The notes: generated by a model not told the origin, from the sequence alone. A stretch of 64,000 nt of DNA from Bradysia coprophila (GCF_014529535.1 NC_050736.1:2790001-2854000), one strand, 5' to 3'. Counted from the first letter of the stretch, positions 37,475 through 54,048 are shown. Translations and numbers: made by a program.

Positions 37475-37991
37475 GTTGATTTATTACCATAAAAAACAGA
37501 CATCAGTTTGCAGCTACCTTCAACAACTTTGTTAAGAACATACTATAAAAAAAGTGATTAGATCAGAGAAGATATGGTACATGCAAAGTGTTAATGTGCA
37601 TATATTCGCACGACATTATTTTGATCCGTGATTGCTGGTTATTAATTAACAATTAATTAACGATCTTAACAGTATCAGTGGAGTATAGTTTTGAAATAGT
37701 TATTTTCATAGCATGTGCTCAAATGTTAATTTTGCGCAACAAAATTTTATGCAGAGGAGTGAGATCCCCATTTTTATAACCGTCACTTTTGTGTCTTCTA
37801 ATTATATTGTCACAAGTTCTTGGCTTGTCTTTAGCTACTGGTGCACAGTAAACCCATTTATTCCTTAAACTCTCAGCAATTATTAATAATAATCAGCAAT
37901 GATGGATTTTAGGCTGGCGTCGTCTCTAGTTAACAATTTACTAACTACACGTGTATCATTATAATCAACCCTTAGTCTACCTCTATGAATC

Positions 37992-38147
37992 AACCTGTGA
38001 ATAATATGACCCTTTATACAGTAAAATGCGAGTTAAAAAAATTGAAGTACAAGATTGGAAATCAATCGATTAAAAATACTTTGATCGATGTAAGTAACAG
38101 ACCCGATAACGATACTGGTCATATGCTTGCCGCCTGTAACAGGTTAA
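37992..38147 (+). mobile_element. TTAA-family MITE, copy A4 (left end lost)
   Basis: It retains the middle and right parts of the family: TATGACCCTTTATACAGTAA, AAAATACTTTGATCGATG and the right end GCCGCCTGTAACAGG-TTAA. The left inverted repeat is degraded. It lies about 100 bp from copy A5 in the same orientation. Confidence 0.7.
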
Positions 38148-38244
38148 TGTTTGGACGTCAATAATTGGACTGGAAGGAAATGCAATCTCACCTTTTCGCT
38201 TTGGCCTGATGGTCCGAAAATCTTTAAATTCAGCGTAAAATTCA

Positions 38245-38434
38245 TTCATTCATCTGTTATCGATAACGACGACAAAAATCTCTGAGTAATATTTTGCTTT
38301 ATACAGTAAAATGCACATGTTAAAAAAAGTTGAAGTCCAAGATTTGAAATCAACTGATTAAAAATACTTTGATCGATGGAAGTAGTAGACGCGATAATAA
38401 TACTGGTCATATGCTTATCGTCTGTATCAGGTAA
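38245..38434 (+). mobile_element. TTAA-family MITE, copy A5
   Basis: It carries the full internal sequence from ATCTGTTATCGATAACGACG through GATCGATGGAAGTAGTAGAC to GTCTGTATCAGG, with the right TTAA changed to TAAA. Being in tandem with A4, it could reflect two insertions or a local duplication. Confidence 0.7.
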
Positions 38435-39579
38435 AATTCCCGGCGCTGAGTTATAATTTACATAAATTCAGTATATGACCGTAATACACTTGTCGTTTAT
38501 TAAGATCACAATCGAAAATCTGGTTAGTAGCGTGAGATGTACCGGAAATAATTCTTTATAATTATTGGCTAGTAATGGACATAAAATATTTCGCTGTTAT
38601 CCATATTAATTTTCAGTAAATTGAGATGAGATATTGGCTATGACGCCGTTCATCATCATGTTTAAGAATTAAACTCAATTCGATTGTATCGTAGCATCAT
38701 GATAAATGAAACAGCTGAAGTGGGCTGCTAATATTAAATTAATTAACGATATTGTTTTGGTGATATTATTATGGTGTCGTGTTGTCTCAGTTTTACAATG
38801 AAATTGAATGATTTTTCTGTAAATGTCTGTAGTCAGGAACAACGTTCGGCAAGTAGAGTTTTATATTTACATTATCATTATTTAGTATCTAGTTGAGGAA
38901 GAGCAATTTTGACCGTGGAAACGTTTTATTCATACCAGAAAGCCATAAAATACTCACTCAAACTACTCTCTTCGACTAATAAAAACTATTGTTTGTCGTT
39001 TCACATTTACTGAAAAATTAATTGAAAGTCATTGTAAATGCTCTAACAAAGAATTATTGTTCGGGCAGAGAGAAATCTATTCTATTCTCACCTCTTCGAG
39101 AACGTATGTATCGACAAGATAACAAGTAACCATGGCAGTGGATTTTCATTTATTTACATCATTTTATGAAATTCTGTGACGGAATTGAACTGATTCTTGC
39201 CTCTTTCTAATATCGTAATGAGGAAGATGATTACACGGAAAGAAGAGTGTTGCCTTTGGAGATGACCCAAAAATAACATACATCGTTAGGGGAAAAGTGC
39301 ACCAGACGTCCCATGAGCTGCTCCAACTCCCTTTTCGGTGCTTCCCGTCCTCCTCTTTTTTTTACAGTCAAAATTTAAAAAAAAATCAAAAAAGATATTT
39401 GAAGGAAGTCTTTTTGATAAATAATTAAATTTAATGATTTGTAAGATTTATCAGTTTGGCTTTATCCACTCATTCTTTCAATTAGATTCCTATATATTAA
39501 ATAAAAACAATCAAAACAAACGAAAACTACAAAATTCGGATACAAAATAATTTTGAGAATGAAAGATACTCACAATCTG

Positions 39580-39917
39580 GTGTTTTCGCCACAGACCTGG
39601 CGTTGAAAGATCTGTTCAAATCAGTTACAGAGCTTGGCATATGTAGATCAAATACGCTTGCCTGTTTGACATTTTTTCGTACTTCAAATTGTCGCACGAA
39701 AAAACTTCAAGAATTCACAAAGCTAATTGGAGTCCAGAGTTTGGAATTTCCGAGTTATCACGACATTCGATTTGCTCCACATTTCTATAATGTACTAAAA
39801 TCTGGGATTCGGGACATACCAGCTTGTCAGAAAGTGTGGTGCTCTATTACTGATTCCGTAATTTTATTTAAGCACAGTAGTCTGATTAACTGGGACCCAT
39901 TAAAAATTTTAGCATGA
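39580..39917 (+). pseudogene. Relic of a hAT-like transposase
   Basis: An open frame of about 110 residues without a proper start. It includes LTFFRTSNCRTKKLQEFT, then FPSYHDIRFAPHFYNVLKSG, then a weak hydrophobic tail. This resembles the middle of hAT-type transposases of the zinc-finger/KIAA1586 class, where a lysine-rich helix is followed by a conserved H-x-x-R-F/W segment. The rest of the transposase is absent and stop codons follow. The assignment is from pattern memory only. Confidence 0.35.
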
Positions 39918-40384
39918 ACATAAACATCAGCATAATCAATCTCGTTGTCGAATTTAAAAATTAGATGAAAATTATAAAGTTTTGAATTTTTAAATAAAAT
40001 TTTTTTAGTTTACATCGCTCGCGTTTTGAGCTTATTACATCAACTGATTTAATAAGACACCTTTTATCAACTGGAGCGTTGAATCTAAAAAAAATTTCGC
40101 CCGCTTCGCTCGCGTTACAAATCTTAAATGAATAAAACTTTGGTTCGCTTTGCTCGCGTTTTTTAACATGTATCAGAAAGCACTTTTCTACATTGAATAT
40201 GGTATACCTTATACAGTCAGTCTGGCCCTGGGTTACACTGTACCGTAAGATTTAAAAAAATAAATAAATATACGCCTTTTTCCCTTAACGTGCGTGTCCT
40301 TTCAGTTTAAAATATGAGCCTTTTTGTTAAAAGTGCACCCCAGTCGAAAATCCTTACTTTACGCTCTGCTTTGGAGTGCGAAAT

Positions 40385-40630
40385 GGTTATTTTCCTAACG
40401 CATACTAAAATGCTTTTTTTCAGCGAATGAGAGGTTTTCAGCTCGAATCAGAGAGACGAAGTCGCAATATTTCAACACTAATTAGGAGAAAAAAAAACTT
40501 TTCCTAACTAGTGTTAAAGTATCGGTACTTCTACGCTTATTTTCACGTCATTTAGGAAAAACGTTGTTCCTAACTTATGCTAAAAGGCTTTTTTAGCGAA
40601 TTCGATTCCAGCGCACTCGCTTCCAGCCCA
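40385..40630. repeat. Repeat block shared with 53.9 kb
   Basis: The left end TTTTCCTAACGCATACTAAA and the right end TTGTTCCTAACTTATGCTAA continue into GGCTTTTTTAGCGAA. Both match the two ends of the foldback at 53854-53966, but here they lie in direct rather than inverted orientation around a different centre containing ATATTTCAACACTAATTAGG. It is a rearranged or compound member of that family. Confidence 0.6.
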
Positions 40631-40899
40631 GCATACGTTATGACAATAACTATTTTCACACTAGTCTCGGGTTGACAATCGACATCTAATGCGATAATAT
40701 ACCTTCATACGGTTCTGGTTGCATTAATGAGTAACTGCCGTGCATAAAAGCTTCGTCTCAGGTTATCATATATTTTCACATGCGAATAAGATGTGAATCG
40801 AGACACCATAGTTCATAGTTGAATGATAGAGGTATCGTAAACGAGTAGATGTACCTTATTTCGAATCCTTTGATTACTGTTGATTAATCCGACTCAATA

Positions 40900-41136
40900 G
40901 TGATGTGCAAGTGCAATGCAAGTAGTTATGTCTTTTGCAGCCAACCCTATCTCGTCAACTATGTCGTCGTGAGTGACGATTTTTGTTCTAGGAAAAACAA
41001 TCCATCTGTGATCGACATCGCTGACGACAATATCTACATGAAGACCCTATCTAATACCAAGCACTGGCCAAGTATTCCAAATATTCGGGAGATGCTCGAA
41101 GGGCTCATCATTTTTTGTATGAACGAAGTGCAATAA
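40900..41136 (+). other. Unassigned 78-codon open frame
   Basis: The frame has mixed, protein-like composition (SVIDIADDNIYMKTLSNTKH and a C-terminal REMLEGLIIFCMNEVQ) with few of the Asn/Ile/Lys runs of chance AT-rich frames. I do not recognise a family and see no splice sites that tie it to a neighbour. It may be a fragment of a degraded transposon gene or an isolated exon. Confidence 0.25.
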
Positions 41137-42454
41137 AAGGCTTTTTACAAATTCTCTTTCTCACTAAGGGCTTTTTCGAACCATCTTATCTTCTTCTATA
41201 TTTATTTCAAAACGAATATTAAACAAACGAAGTAAGGGAATTCGTACTGAAGGTGATACTAAACAAAAGAAGTAATAGATTGATGATCACCATACGCTTA
41301 GTTTACAACCAAGACATCTGGTGCTTTGTTACAACTTAAAAATTATTAAGAAGAAATCGAAAGACATATCAAAGAGAATGTCGCACTTTCGGTGATATTT
41401 TATTTATTTTAAGTTTTAAAATGACAACCTGTTCAGTCGTTCACCAAAGATCAATTTATTGTAATTTTCACTTTGGTAACGAATATATTTACGTATGGTA
41501 TGGTATACAAAGTAAATAATACTATTTTTGCATATCTTAAAGACATCAAGTAATTTATTTATTGCTATTTTTCGCAAATAATCCTCCTTGGGTGGTGTGC
41601 GCTTATTGAATTACAGAAAAAAAAAGTCTTGTCAATTTTAAATCATTAAGCAGTATATTAAACAAGCGTCAATTTCTGCACAGTGTTCATATCTGTTATG
41701 TTTTAACGGATTGTAAATACCATCATGGCATATATATCCTACATATAATTTGCAAATAATTATTCATTTCTCGTAACAAGAATCAGATATAGCAGCAATG
41801 CTAATACAATATACGATCCACTCGCGTACAAATAATGTTTGTGGTTTATTTTACGGCAAATTATTTAATGTTAAACACCTCTAAACATGTCTGTTTAATT
41901 TACAATATTCCTAAACGTGACAACTTTATTGGTTTTCTGGTAAATATTTTCAAAACTTATTTATGGTAAAAAGTCCTATGTTTTTTTGCAAGATAAAAGC
42001 AATACCAATAATGATTGGTTTTTATGACAAATGAAGATTATTCTCATCGCAAATTAGCTACTTGTGGGTATTTATTATGTCCATAATAAAAAGATATTTA
42101 CGAACATTTCATTTTGTTTGAAGACATTTATCGTGTACCCGCTTCGTTTAATGATATTATAGAAAGGATGTCCATTTTAAGTGTAAATATTTACTTCACA
42201 GATGTTGTACAAACTGAGGAAATTTATCAACTGATTTTGATAATAAAAACGTCTACCTACAATGTGAACTATACTATAATGTGAAAAGTAAACATCAACT
42301 ATTTTAGAAAAACGATTAAAAACATTGTAACTAAATGTTGTCTCCTTCAAGACGAGCAATATTTATTACCCTTTGACAATGTAATTTACTTATAATGAGA
42401 TCGGTGACACCAGTCTGTATAAATTAACAGAAAAATATATTTTTGATATTTCAG

Positions 42455-44663
42455 CTCCAGTAAGACCGTCAATTCCACACTGTCAAGTTCCGATTCGTAC
42501 ATTCCAAAGGTCTCGATCAGAGCAGCGACCATTGCCAATAATTCCTTTAGAAGCTGAACCAGTGAGACGAGAACCTACCAGACAATATTCTACGTACCAC
42601 AACCGTGGACATAACCGAGTACGTGTACAATCACCGGTGAATAATAATTCATCTACTACAAGCGACAGCGACAATAATGATATTGAAAGGGACCACCTCA
42701 ATTCTCATTCATTAGGTAGGTCAAGAGGTGATTCTCTATGATTTTTTTGCCACAATAATGATAACTCGTCGTCTTATCCAACAGTTAAGAATCCATTCTG
42801 TCCAGATCTCTTACATTCTTGTCCAGCCCATTTAACACAATCAACTTCACCAGCCGACCCACATCAACCAAAATCCGCACAACTGCACGAAGAGGACTAT
42901 GTGGAGATCGATGAAATCCGTCAAACCGTGTCGACGTTAAGCATCGACAATAATGACCCTTTCAACACAAATTCTACCAATTTTCCAAACCGTTTTGCTG
43001 AGGGAAATGCAATATGCATAGATCCGATCGAGCCGCTGAAACAGGCAATGGGACAAAGTTTGAGCCAACGTAGGCCAAAAATTTCATTAACATGGGTTCT
43101 GCGAGGTGAACAGCAACCGGCCAATCCATCGACAATATTACATGTCGATGGCCCGGAGAATCGTACACGCGAAAAGAAAAAATTTCGGAGTAAAAGTAAA
43201 GACACTGGTGAACGTTTGTTTAGTGAAAAATATGTTACTGAAGTTGAGAAGATCGGTGACTCTGGCCTGAACAATAATGGACAACGAGTTGTTAGTGAAT
43301 TGTTGTATGTCTGTAGCAAAAATACCGGTGAAAGTTCGTCAATTGATGGATACACAAGTGATCGTTGTGGTAGTCGAAATGAACGGTGTCGAAGGAGTGA
43401 TAAGCCGAAGATTTCGTCGAAATTTTCGATGATCAAAAATAATTTAAATCATTTTGCGCCCGAAAAAAGTGATCATTTTAAAGATAAAACAATTGCTCTG
43501 AATGGCGAAAGTGCATCTCGCGATGGAAACCGGAGCGATGTTAATATTAATGGAGAATATATCAAACCGACGTATTCAGAACCATCGCTGTGTACTGAAG
43601 GACAGAGTCGTCGACACAGACATCGGCGAAGGAGGAATAGATCACAACGGTTTGGATACGAAATCAGAAATGTAGACGATTTTTTGTCAAAGGTACAATT
43701 TCCAGCTTAGCGATTTTGAAGACTCACATTCCGATCGAATTATGGAAATAATTCCGTCGAAGTGGAGGCTAACGTCGATTAATTCCGTTTCAGTGCTCCT
43801 TGTCATCACCAGGGAACATTCCTGTCGTTTTGTCATCATCGAGCACTTTATACCAGACAAAGCCCGGTGGATATCAAATCGAAATCCCATTACCATTGGG
43901 GATGGTTGTGAATGCAGTTTTCAAAAATCAAAACTGGTTGTATGTTCAAACACCACATGCAGAAGAGGGATATGTGTGCTACAAATACATCATGCCGTTG
44001 GGGATAATACCGCATATGAGGTGATTTACAGATATTCTCTTTCACGACATCGACAACTAATTTCAAGAATTTTTCAGATCAACATCAACGGTTAAGCCTC
44101 CGTGCTGGGAGACAAGTGGATTCCCGAAACCATGTGGTAATATGACTGACAGTGAAAAAGAGATTCGATTACGCGGTGGAACCAGAAGTGAAGGTGCTCG
44201 TACTCCGCGGCTACGCCGAACTACTAAGCAGTGTGGCGAGAAGAATGTCGATCTACTGTATTTAAGAGCAGCCAGTCAGCCCAAGCTTCAGGAAAAGTCT
44301 TATGCCCAACTCAAATCAACCAGTAAAATGTGCAAATCAGCGACTGCATCCTCGGAGAAACCTAATGACGATTATGTGTTACTGCAACACAAAAAGCCGC
44401 CAATCTATCCGCAAAATAATATCAAACCAATTATCAACACACGAAACAGCACAAGATCTCTCCGGCAAACATTATTGGCCGTGACAGAGAATTTTGTTTC
44501 CACAGCTATATCAGTAAAGAAAGGAGATGTGGTCACATTGTTGGCTTGCAAGCAAATACAAGATAAGCGGTTGCAACAACCGATTCAATGGTTCTTTGTT
44601 AGGTCCAGAGACGGACAGGAAGGATTTATTCCGGCTGAAGTTGCTGGTCACGGATTCTTATAG
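42455..44663 (+). CDS. Adaptor-like protein with two SH3 domains (3' exons)
   Basis: Four in-phase exons, 42455-42715, 42785-43692, 43794-44020 and 44078-44663, code for about 660 residues. The first of them begins at an acceptor (GATATTTCAG) in mid-codon, so upstream exons are missing. The N-terminal part is proline- and arginine-rich (RSRSEQRPLPIIPLEAEPVR). A long disordered middle follows, ending in a basic run (RRHRHRRRRNRSQRFGYEI). The third exon codes for a divergent SH3 fold (TLYQTKPGGYQIEIPLPLG, then NWLYVQTP and EGYVCYKYIMPLG). The C-terminus is a clearer SH3: VKKGDVVTLL, QWFFVRSRDGQEGFIPAEVA. SH3 domains bind proline-rich peptides, so a scaffolding role is likely. I cannot name the orthologue. 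Introns are 57-101 bp. Confidence 0.8.
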
Positions 44664-44756
44664 TTGTTTTTTTTTACCAAAAAGAAGTATTACATTTAAT
44701 TAACGCATGCACGAATATAACGAGTTATTTATAGGTGTTGTTAGAAAGTTTTTGCT

Positions 44757-44762
44757 AATAAA
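44757..44762 (+). terminator. Polyadenylation signal of the SH3 gene
   Basis: AATAAA (in GCTAATAAAGTCTCGG) lies 94 bp after the stop codon at 44663 in the coding orientation. It marks the likely 3' end of the SH3 gene. Confidence 0.6.
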
Positions 44763-45808
44763 GTCTCGGATTAACTGAATTCCACAAATTGTAGAAATAA
44801 TAAATTAATTTAATTTAACGTTGTTTTATTGCTCAGCAAGTCTGAATTGTTTGTAAATGGTCGACTGAACTGTATGTTTCTAAACATGATTCTACTACAG
44901 TGCTATTAATAATAATGCAAAAAACCGTTGTGAAGAAAAACTAAAACTTGCGTCGTTCAGTTCCTGAAACTGCAGTAAAAAGTAACACGATATCCATGCG
45001 TGAGCAGTTAGTGTTTTTTAGATGATATAAGATCGCCAATAATTTGGTACATACCTATGCTAGATGTGTATGAAATAAAATCCATCCACCACCAACAACT
45101 GCTATGTGATCTATCTGTCGCTAGTATAAAAACAAGGTAATGTATTACGTTGCGTTGGTTGTTGCTTGCACATTTATTATTTTGGCAAGTGTTAGGTGAA
45201 GTAACCTGATAAGGTAGACGCAGAGCCGTAGCTACATGGGAGCAAAGGTGAGCTGAGCTCACCATTAAAACTCTGAATCTCACTCTGAGAAAGTTTATTT
45301 ACTCACAGAGCTAATACAGACTTATATTTCTGCTATATCTTTTATGAATTTTCGCCTATGCTGCAGTTCCCAATTACCTTCTTTCTTCTACATCACATGT
45401 AAGCCAGAGTGCCATGTTGATTCAAAAGCCCTTTTTTCTTCTCAGGAGTAAAGAGCAATCTTAGTAAAGATTACAGACAAATGGCTGTGACCCAGTGACA
45501 GTTTTTTCACAAAAAAATATCACGTCCATATCTAGCTGTTACCACTCTCCCTCTCCCTTCCTCTGATTTTTCTCATTTCGTACGATATTTAAAATGACAA
45601 AACCCTTGCAGAAATCAAGAAGAACAGCTCAGATACGTAGGTGGGATTTTTACGTGTGCAAAACAGTAAGAGAGGTCCTTAGCATATCCTCCGTTTTGCG
45701 ACTTTAACGACCCTGGGAACTTCTTTAATTTTTTTTTTTATTTTAAATGTCAAACGTGGTAGGCACTCATACTTCTAGAGCATTCTTAAGCATTAATAGT
45801 AGATTACT

Positions 45809-45925
45809 ACACCAGGGAAGTAATTTTTGATATCTCGTATCCAGATGAGTAAAAGTATTAGAGGTCTTCAGGCCGAGATATTTTTACACATCGTGATACG
45901 AGATATCAAATTATTTCCAGTGTGC
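45809..45925. repeat. Foldback repeat with GATATCTCGTATC arms
   Basis: TGATATCTCGTATC at the left (about 45827-45842) and GATACGAGATATCA at the right (about 45895-45910) are exact inverted repeats. Weaker outer similarity (CACCAGGGAAGTAA against TTATTTCCAGTGTG) gives arms of about 32 bp. The loop is about 55 bp. Confidence 0.65.
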
Positions 45926-46094
45926 AGTATGCTATTTTACTTTACTAGCTAAGTAAATGGCTTTCTTCATAGAGGGAATGGCCGTATTACCTCCCTAGTA
46001 CAGCAAAACAATACAACACTTCAGATCAATGTTAATTCCCTTGAAGAAATTTATGGGAGCTGAGCTCACCCTGAAAATATGCTGTAGTAATGGC

Positions 46095-46330
46095 ACTTGT
46101 AAACGGAGTAACAAGAACGTCATATCGGATTTTCAATAGTTATTTGAAAATTCTTCTACTTGCAGCACTCTGCGAAAATGAAATTTCCACGAGTGGAACA
46201 CCGTTGACACGTGCTATCATTTTCACAGGGCTTCGCACGTAATTGTTTGGAAATTGTTATTTTGCCACGAGGGATTATAGCCCTTGCCTTCGGCTAAGGC
46301 TACAAACCTCCCTCTCGGCAAAATAAAAAT
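46095..46330 (+). repeat. Dispersed repeat, first copy
   Basis: It shares with 60815-61075 the sequence order TACTTGCAG, GCGA/GAG, TTATTTTGCC, GGGATTAT, CTTCGGCTAAGGCTACAAA, CCTCC and CAAAATAAAAATC(T/C)CCAAA, in the same orientation. The function is unknown. Two diverged copies suggest an old transposon family. Confidence 0.6.
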
Positions 46331-46383
46331 CTCCAAAGAAGGATGTGACGTACTATTCATACCATCAGATTCAGTGATAGTGG

Positions 46384-46577
46384 TAGTGCCTATATTCACG
46401 AATATATTTCCATGATTTTCTCAAATTTTCACGATTTTCTCAAATTTTCGTGAATTTTCGCAAAAAGTTTTTTGTGAAAAGAGAAAATCGTAAAAATTTG
46501 AGAAAATCGTGAAAATTTGAGAAAATCGTGAAAATTTGAGAAAATTCGTGATTTTTTTTTAAGGAATATAGGCACTG
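46384..46577. mobile_element. 194-bp hAT-like MITE with 8-bp duplication GATAGTGG
   Basis: Termini TAGTGCCTATATTC and GAATATAGGCACTG are inverted repeats, consistent with hAT-type CAGTG/CACTG ends. GATAGTGG flanks both sides exactly (46376-46383 and 46578-46585). The inside is an unusual array: a 17-19-bp unit (GAAAATTTGAGAAAATCGT) is repeated about three times on one side and inverted on the other, so that the element folds on itself. Confidence 0.85.
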
Positions 46578-46914
46578 GATAGTGGTAAGAACGGTTTCCT
46601 TGCTATTGATAAAAATAGGGATTTTGAGCTGGTAGCAATATCTGACCAGAACTTTAAAATTATTGTCCTGATTGCTGCTAAAACCCACTTTGAATCTCAA
46701 AATTGATATTAACCTTTCACAGACGACTAGATAGTTTATCTGTTGACGATAAAAATAAACGACTAACCTCGGCTAATGTCGACTATATAACAAATATTTG
46801 TTCGAAATTATGAAGTAAGATAATCTGTTTAAAATGTTTTAAACGTTTTCGATCAAAGGCAGTCATAGATAGGATAATTATAGTCTGGGGATATGCAGTA
46901 TAATACGGTGTTGA

Positions 46915-47034
46915 GGAATTTCACGCCGCGTCATTCACAATAACCCACAACGTGACATTTTCCTTATACAAAATGTGTCATTTTCTCAATTATTGTGAAT
47001 GATGGGGCGCGAAATTCCTAGCAGCCAAAACCGT
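46915..47034. mobile_element. 120-bp foldback MITE
   Basis: ACGGTGTTGAGGAATTTC and CGTCATTCACAATAA at the left face TTATTGTGAATGATG, GGGCGCGAAATTCC and AAAACCGT at the right. The arms are about 42 bp with a small indel. The central part contains a second pair, TGACATTTT against AAAATGTGTCA. No clear target duplication. Confidence 0.75.
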
Positions 47035-47468
47035 CTGTCATAAAGTTAATGATGGGAAATAATTTTTTGATTCATGCAATTAATAGCCTTAAGGTTTCCA
47101 TAATTGCGGTTAGCATTATTACTAGCCACAAATTGAATTCGTCGCGACAATATTTCTTCGCTTGAAGTGTCAGCAGACAGTCTCAATTGTGAGTCAAATT
47201 TACGTGTTCTTAAAACCGGCTTTACTGATTGCGAAAATTTACAAACGACCACGTTATGGAACATTATTTTCTTTTATTTTCTTGAAAAATTAAGAGTAAT
47301 TTCTGATCATTTTCATTTCCTTTGACAATTAACAAAAATAGCAAACATAGGTGGACACATGATGTTCTGATACTAAGTTGTTTCTTAATATATTTGCAGT
47401 TTGAGTTACAATTATGGAATTAGGAGTTTTTCTTGCCTGATTAATTCAATATTGTCCAAATGATTGAA

Positions 47469-47474
47469 TTTATT
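47469..47474 (-). terminator. Spt16: Polyadenylation signal of SPT16
   Basis: AATAAA on the minus strand (in GGAAATAAATTC) lies about 67 bp past the TAA stop at 47541. Confidence 0.55.
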
Positions 47475-47540
47475 TCCTGTGAGAAAAGAATTTTGTTTTC
47501 AATCAAAAATCCATCATCAGAACAATTGCAATTCAAGTCA

Positions 47541-52365
<4,825 letters not shown>

Positions 52366-52713
52366 TTTATCGCAAAGATTACCATTCAATTTAGAACGAT
52401 TTTATGTTAAATGGAATTACTGAATTCGGGAACTTCGTGGATAAAATGAACAAATAAACCATTCAAGTCGACGAATATGGCGTTATAAATACTTCACCTA
52501 AATTCACCTAAACAGAGAAAAGCGCGGTATTGACAACTCGTGTATGTTGATGCGCTTAGTGTTTCCCGATGATAACAACACTGCATAATCGTCTGAGAAT
52601 CCACCAGAGAGATGCGTACGGTTTAAATGAGGAAGTTATGCCAGAGAGATGCTAATATGACGGCTGGTACGCCGTTTTAACCAATGAAAGTTTCCACTTT
52701 CATTGGTATTTTG

Positions 52714-52899
52714 CAAGGCTGTATACTTTGGGGAGGTCACGCAGATGCAGATACGCGGGTTACACACCACGTTTCATACAAAAATTTCACCACGCCACAC
52801 AAATTCAATTTTGGTGAATTTGTTTGTATGGAAAAGGTGTGTTCCCGCGTATCTAATAAAATGGCGATCTGCGTGACCTCCCCAAAGTATACAGCCTTG
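52714..52899. mobile_element. 186-bp MITE with 9-bp duplication GGTATTTTG (Mutator-like)
   Basis: Inverted repeats CAAGGCTGTATACTTTGGGG and CCCCAAAGTATACAGCCTTG extend to about 33 bp (through AGGTCACGCAGAT). GGTATTTTG flanks both ends exactly (52705-52713 and 52900-52908). A second inverted pair lies inside (ACGCGGGT.ACACACC against GGTGTGT.CCCGCGT, and CAAATTCA against TGAATTTG). A 9-bp duplication is the mark of Mutator-type transposition. Confidence 0.87.
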
Positions 52900-53619
52900 G
52901 GTATTTTGTGCCACCGAGAATTGAAATACGACAGATTTCTATACCGATAACTAGATTTAAAAGTCGAAAATTTCAACATCAGTTTAATGGGACATTTCAA
53001 CACTCAAAGCAGTGTTGTTATGGAATTTGTATGAGTTATTACAGCATTCTTTTAAAAAAATGCAAAGCACTGTGATCGATCAAATTTGAAGAGTGATAGA
53101 TCTCTTCGTTTGGTGAAACTGATGACGGAAACGTGAGGAATGGTGGGGAAAAGTGTGCAAACTAATCGAAACCAACTTCACAATTTCACATAGTAATGAA
53201 TAAGTGAGTGCGTCCAATTCTTTGAAATGAATGCAAATGAACTAAATACGGGGAATTCCCTTAGAAGCAAAGTTGGCTGTCATTAGTTTGCACACAAAAC
53301 CGAACAATCGATCGTCACGCCAGCGCTCATTTTAGTGATCTATTGTTTACAATGAAAATTATGACTTTTTGGGCATTTGTCTATTTCAATTCTCGGTTGG
53401 CACAAAGCATGATGTGTTACATGTATTGTAATGAGATTTTTTCAGCACACCACCCAATTTTCTTGGGTCTAGTGCTCAAAAAATCAACATTACAATACTT
53501 GTAACACAACATACTATTAGGCACTAGATGTGTAGATCACCCTGACGTGCGAGTTTTAAGTTATTTTGTAATAAAAATGAAAATGAAACGAGTGCGTGGA
53601 CTTGAAGAATGTAGATTAA

Positions 53620-54048
53620 AGCATTTATCATCGAGTTGTATTCAACGTTCTTCGCAATAAAGACAACGGAAAGTCCTGATTTTCGTCACTTGTTGTGAAA
53701 ACATGCATTTTACCTTGAAGTCAATGTTTGGACCAGAAAAATGACGACAACAGTTTGGGATTACAGAAAATTAATCGGCCAATTATGTCACCAAAATGTA
53801 TCGCATTATTAGCAAAGCTTTCGAAGCAACACAAAGCAAATAAAATAGTATTTTTCCTAACGCATGCTAAGAGGCTTTTTTTAGCGAACGAGAGGTTTTT
53901 AGCAAGAGCCGGAGGCGAGTGCTGGAATCGAGTTCGCTAAAAAAGCCTCTTAGCATAAGTTAGGAACAACGTTTTGTTTGTAGTCGCTATATTTCAACAC
54001 TAGACAAACAAAAATATTTCTGTTCAATAAATATTCAAACAAACATTT
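53620..54048. repeat. Paralogous copy of the SPT16 intron 11 block
   Basis: It matches 47861-48457 in five ordered blocks, with an insertion at 53854-53966 in place of the insertion found in the intron copy. It ends TTCAAACAAAC, at the same point where the intron copy meets the splice site. It does not contain the adjoining exon sequence, so it is a shared repeat rather than a gene duplication. Confidence 0.75.
53854..53966. mobile_element. 113-bp foldback MITE nested in the 53.6-kb repeat
   Basis: TTCCTAACGCATGCTAAGAG leads into GCTTTTTTTAGCGAACGAG, mirrored by GAGTTCGCTAAAAAAGCCTC and TTAGCATAAGTTAGGAA. The arms are about 40 bp and the loop is GC-rich (GCAAGAGCCGGAGGCGAGTG). Related ends occur at 40385-40630. 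Confidence 0.8.

Larger units (their letters stand above)
37480..42454. other. Region of repeats between the OBP gene and the SH3 gene
   Basis: It contains two MITE copies (A4 and A5), a probable hAT transposase relic at 39580-39917, repeats with the phrase CTTCGCTCGCG at 40015-40160, and a block at 40385-40630 shared with 53.9 kb. One unassigned 78-codon frame lies at 40900-41136. The missing 5' exons of the SH3 gene may lie here inside large introns, but I could not identify one. Confidence 0.5.
44780..47460. other. Intergenic, repeat-rich, no gene
   Basis: It holds three foldback elements (45809-45925, 46384-46577, 46915-47034) and a block at 46095-46330 that recurs at about 60815-61075. 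The stretch 45220-46090 contains two copies of a short motif (GAGCTGAGCTCACC near 45250 and 46050), suggesting a degraded element with that motif near both ends. No reading frame is supportable. Confidence 0.55.

Noticed and set aside
42921-43436. 171-codon frame on the minus strand opposite the SH3 gene
   Set aside because: It is the shadow of the long coding exon 42785-43692, whose + strand frame is in phase with its neighbours.
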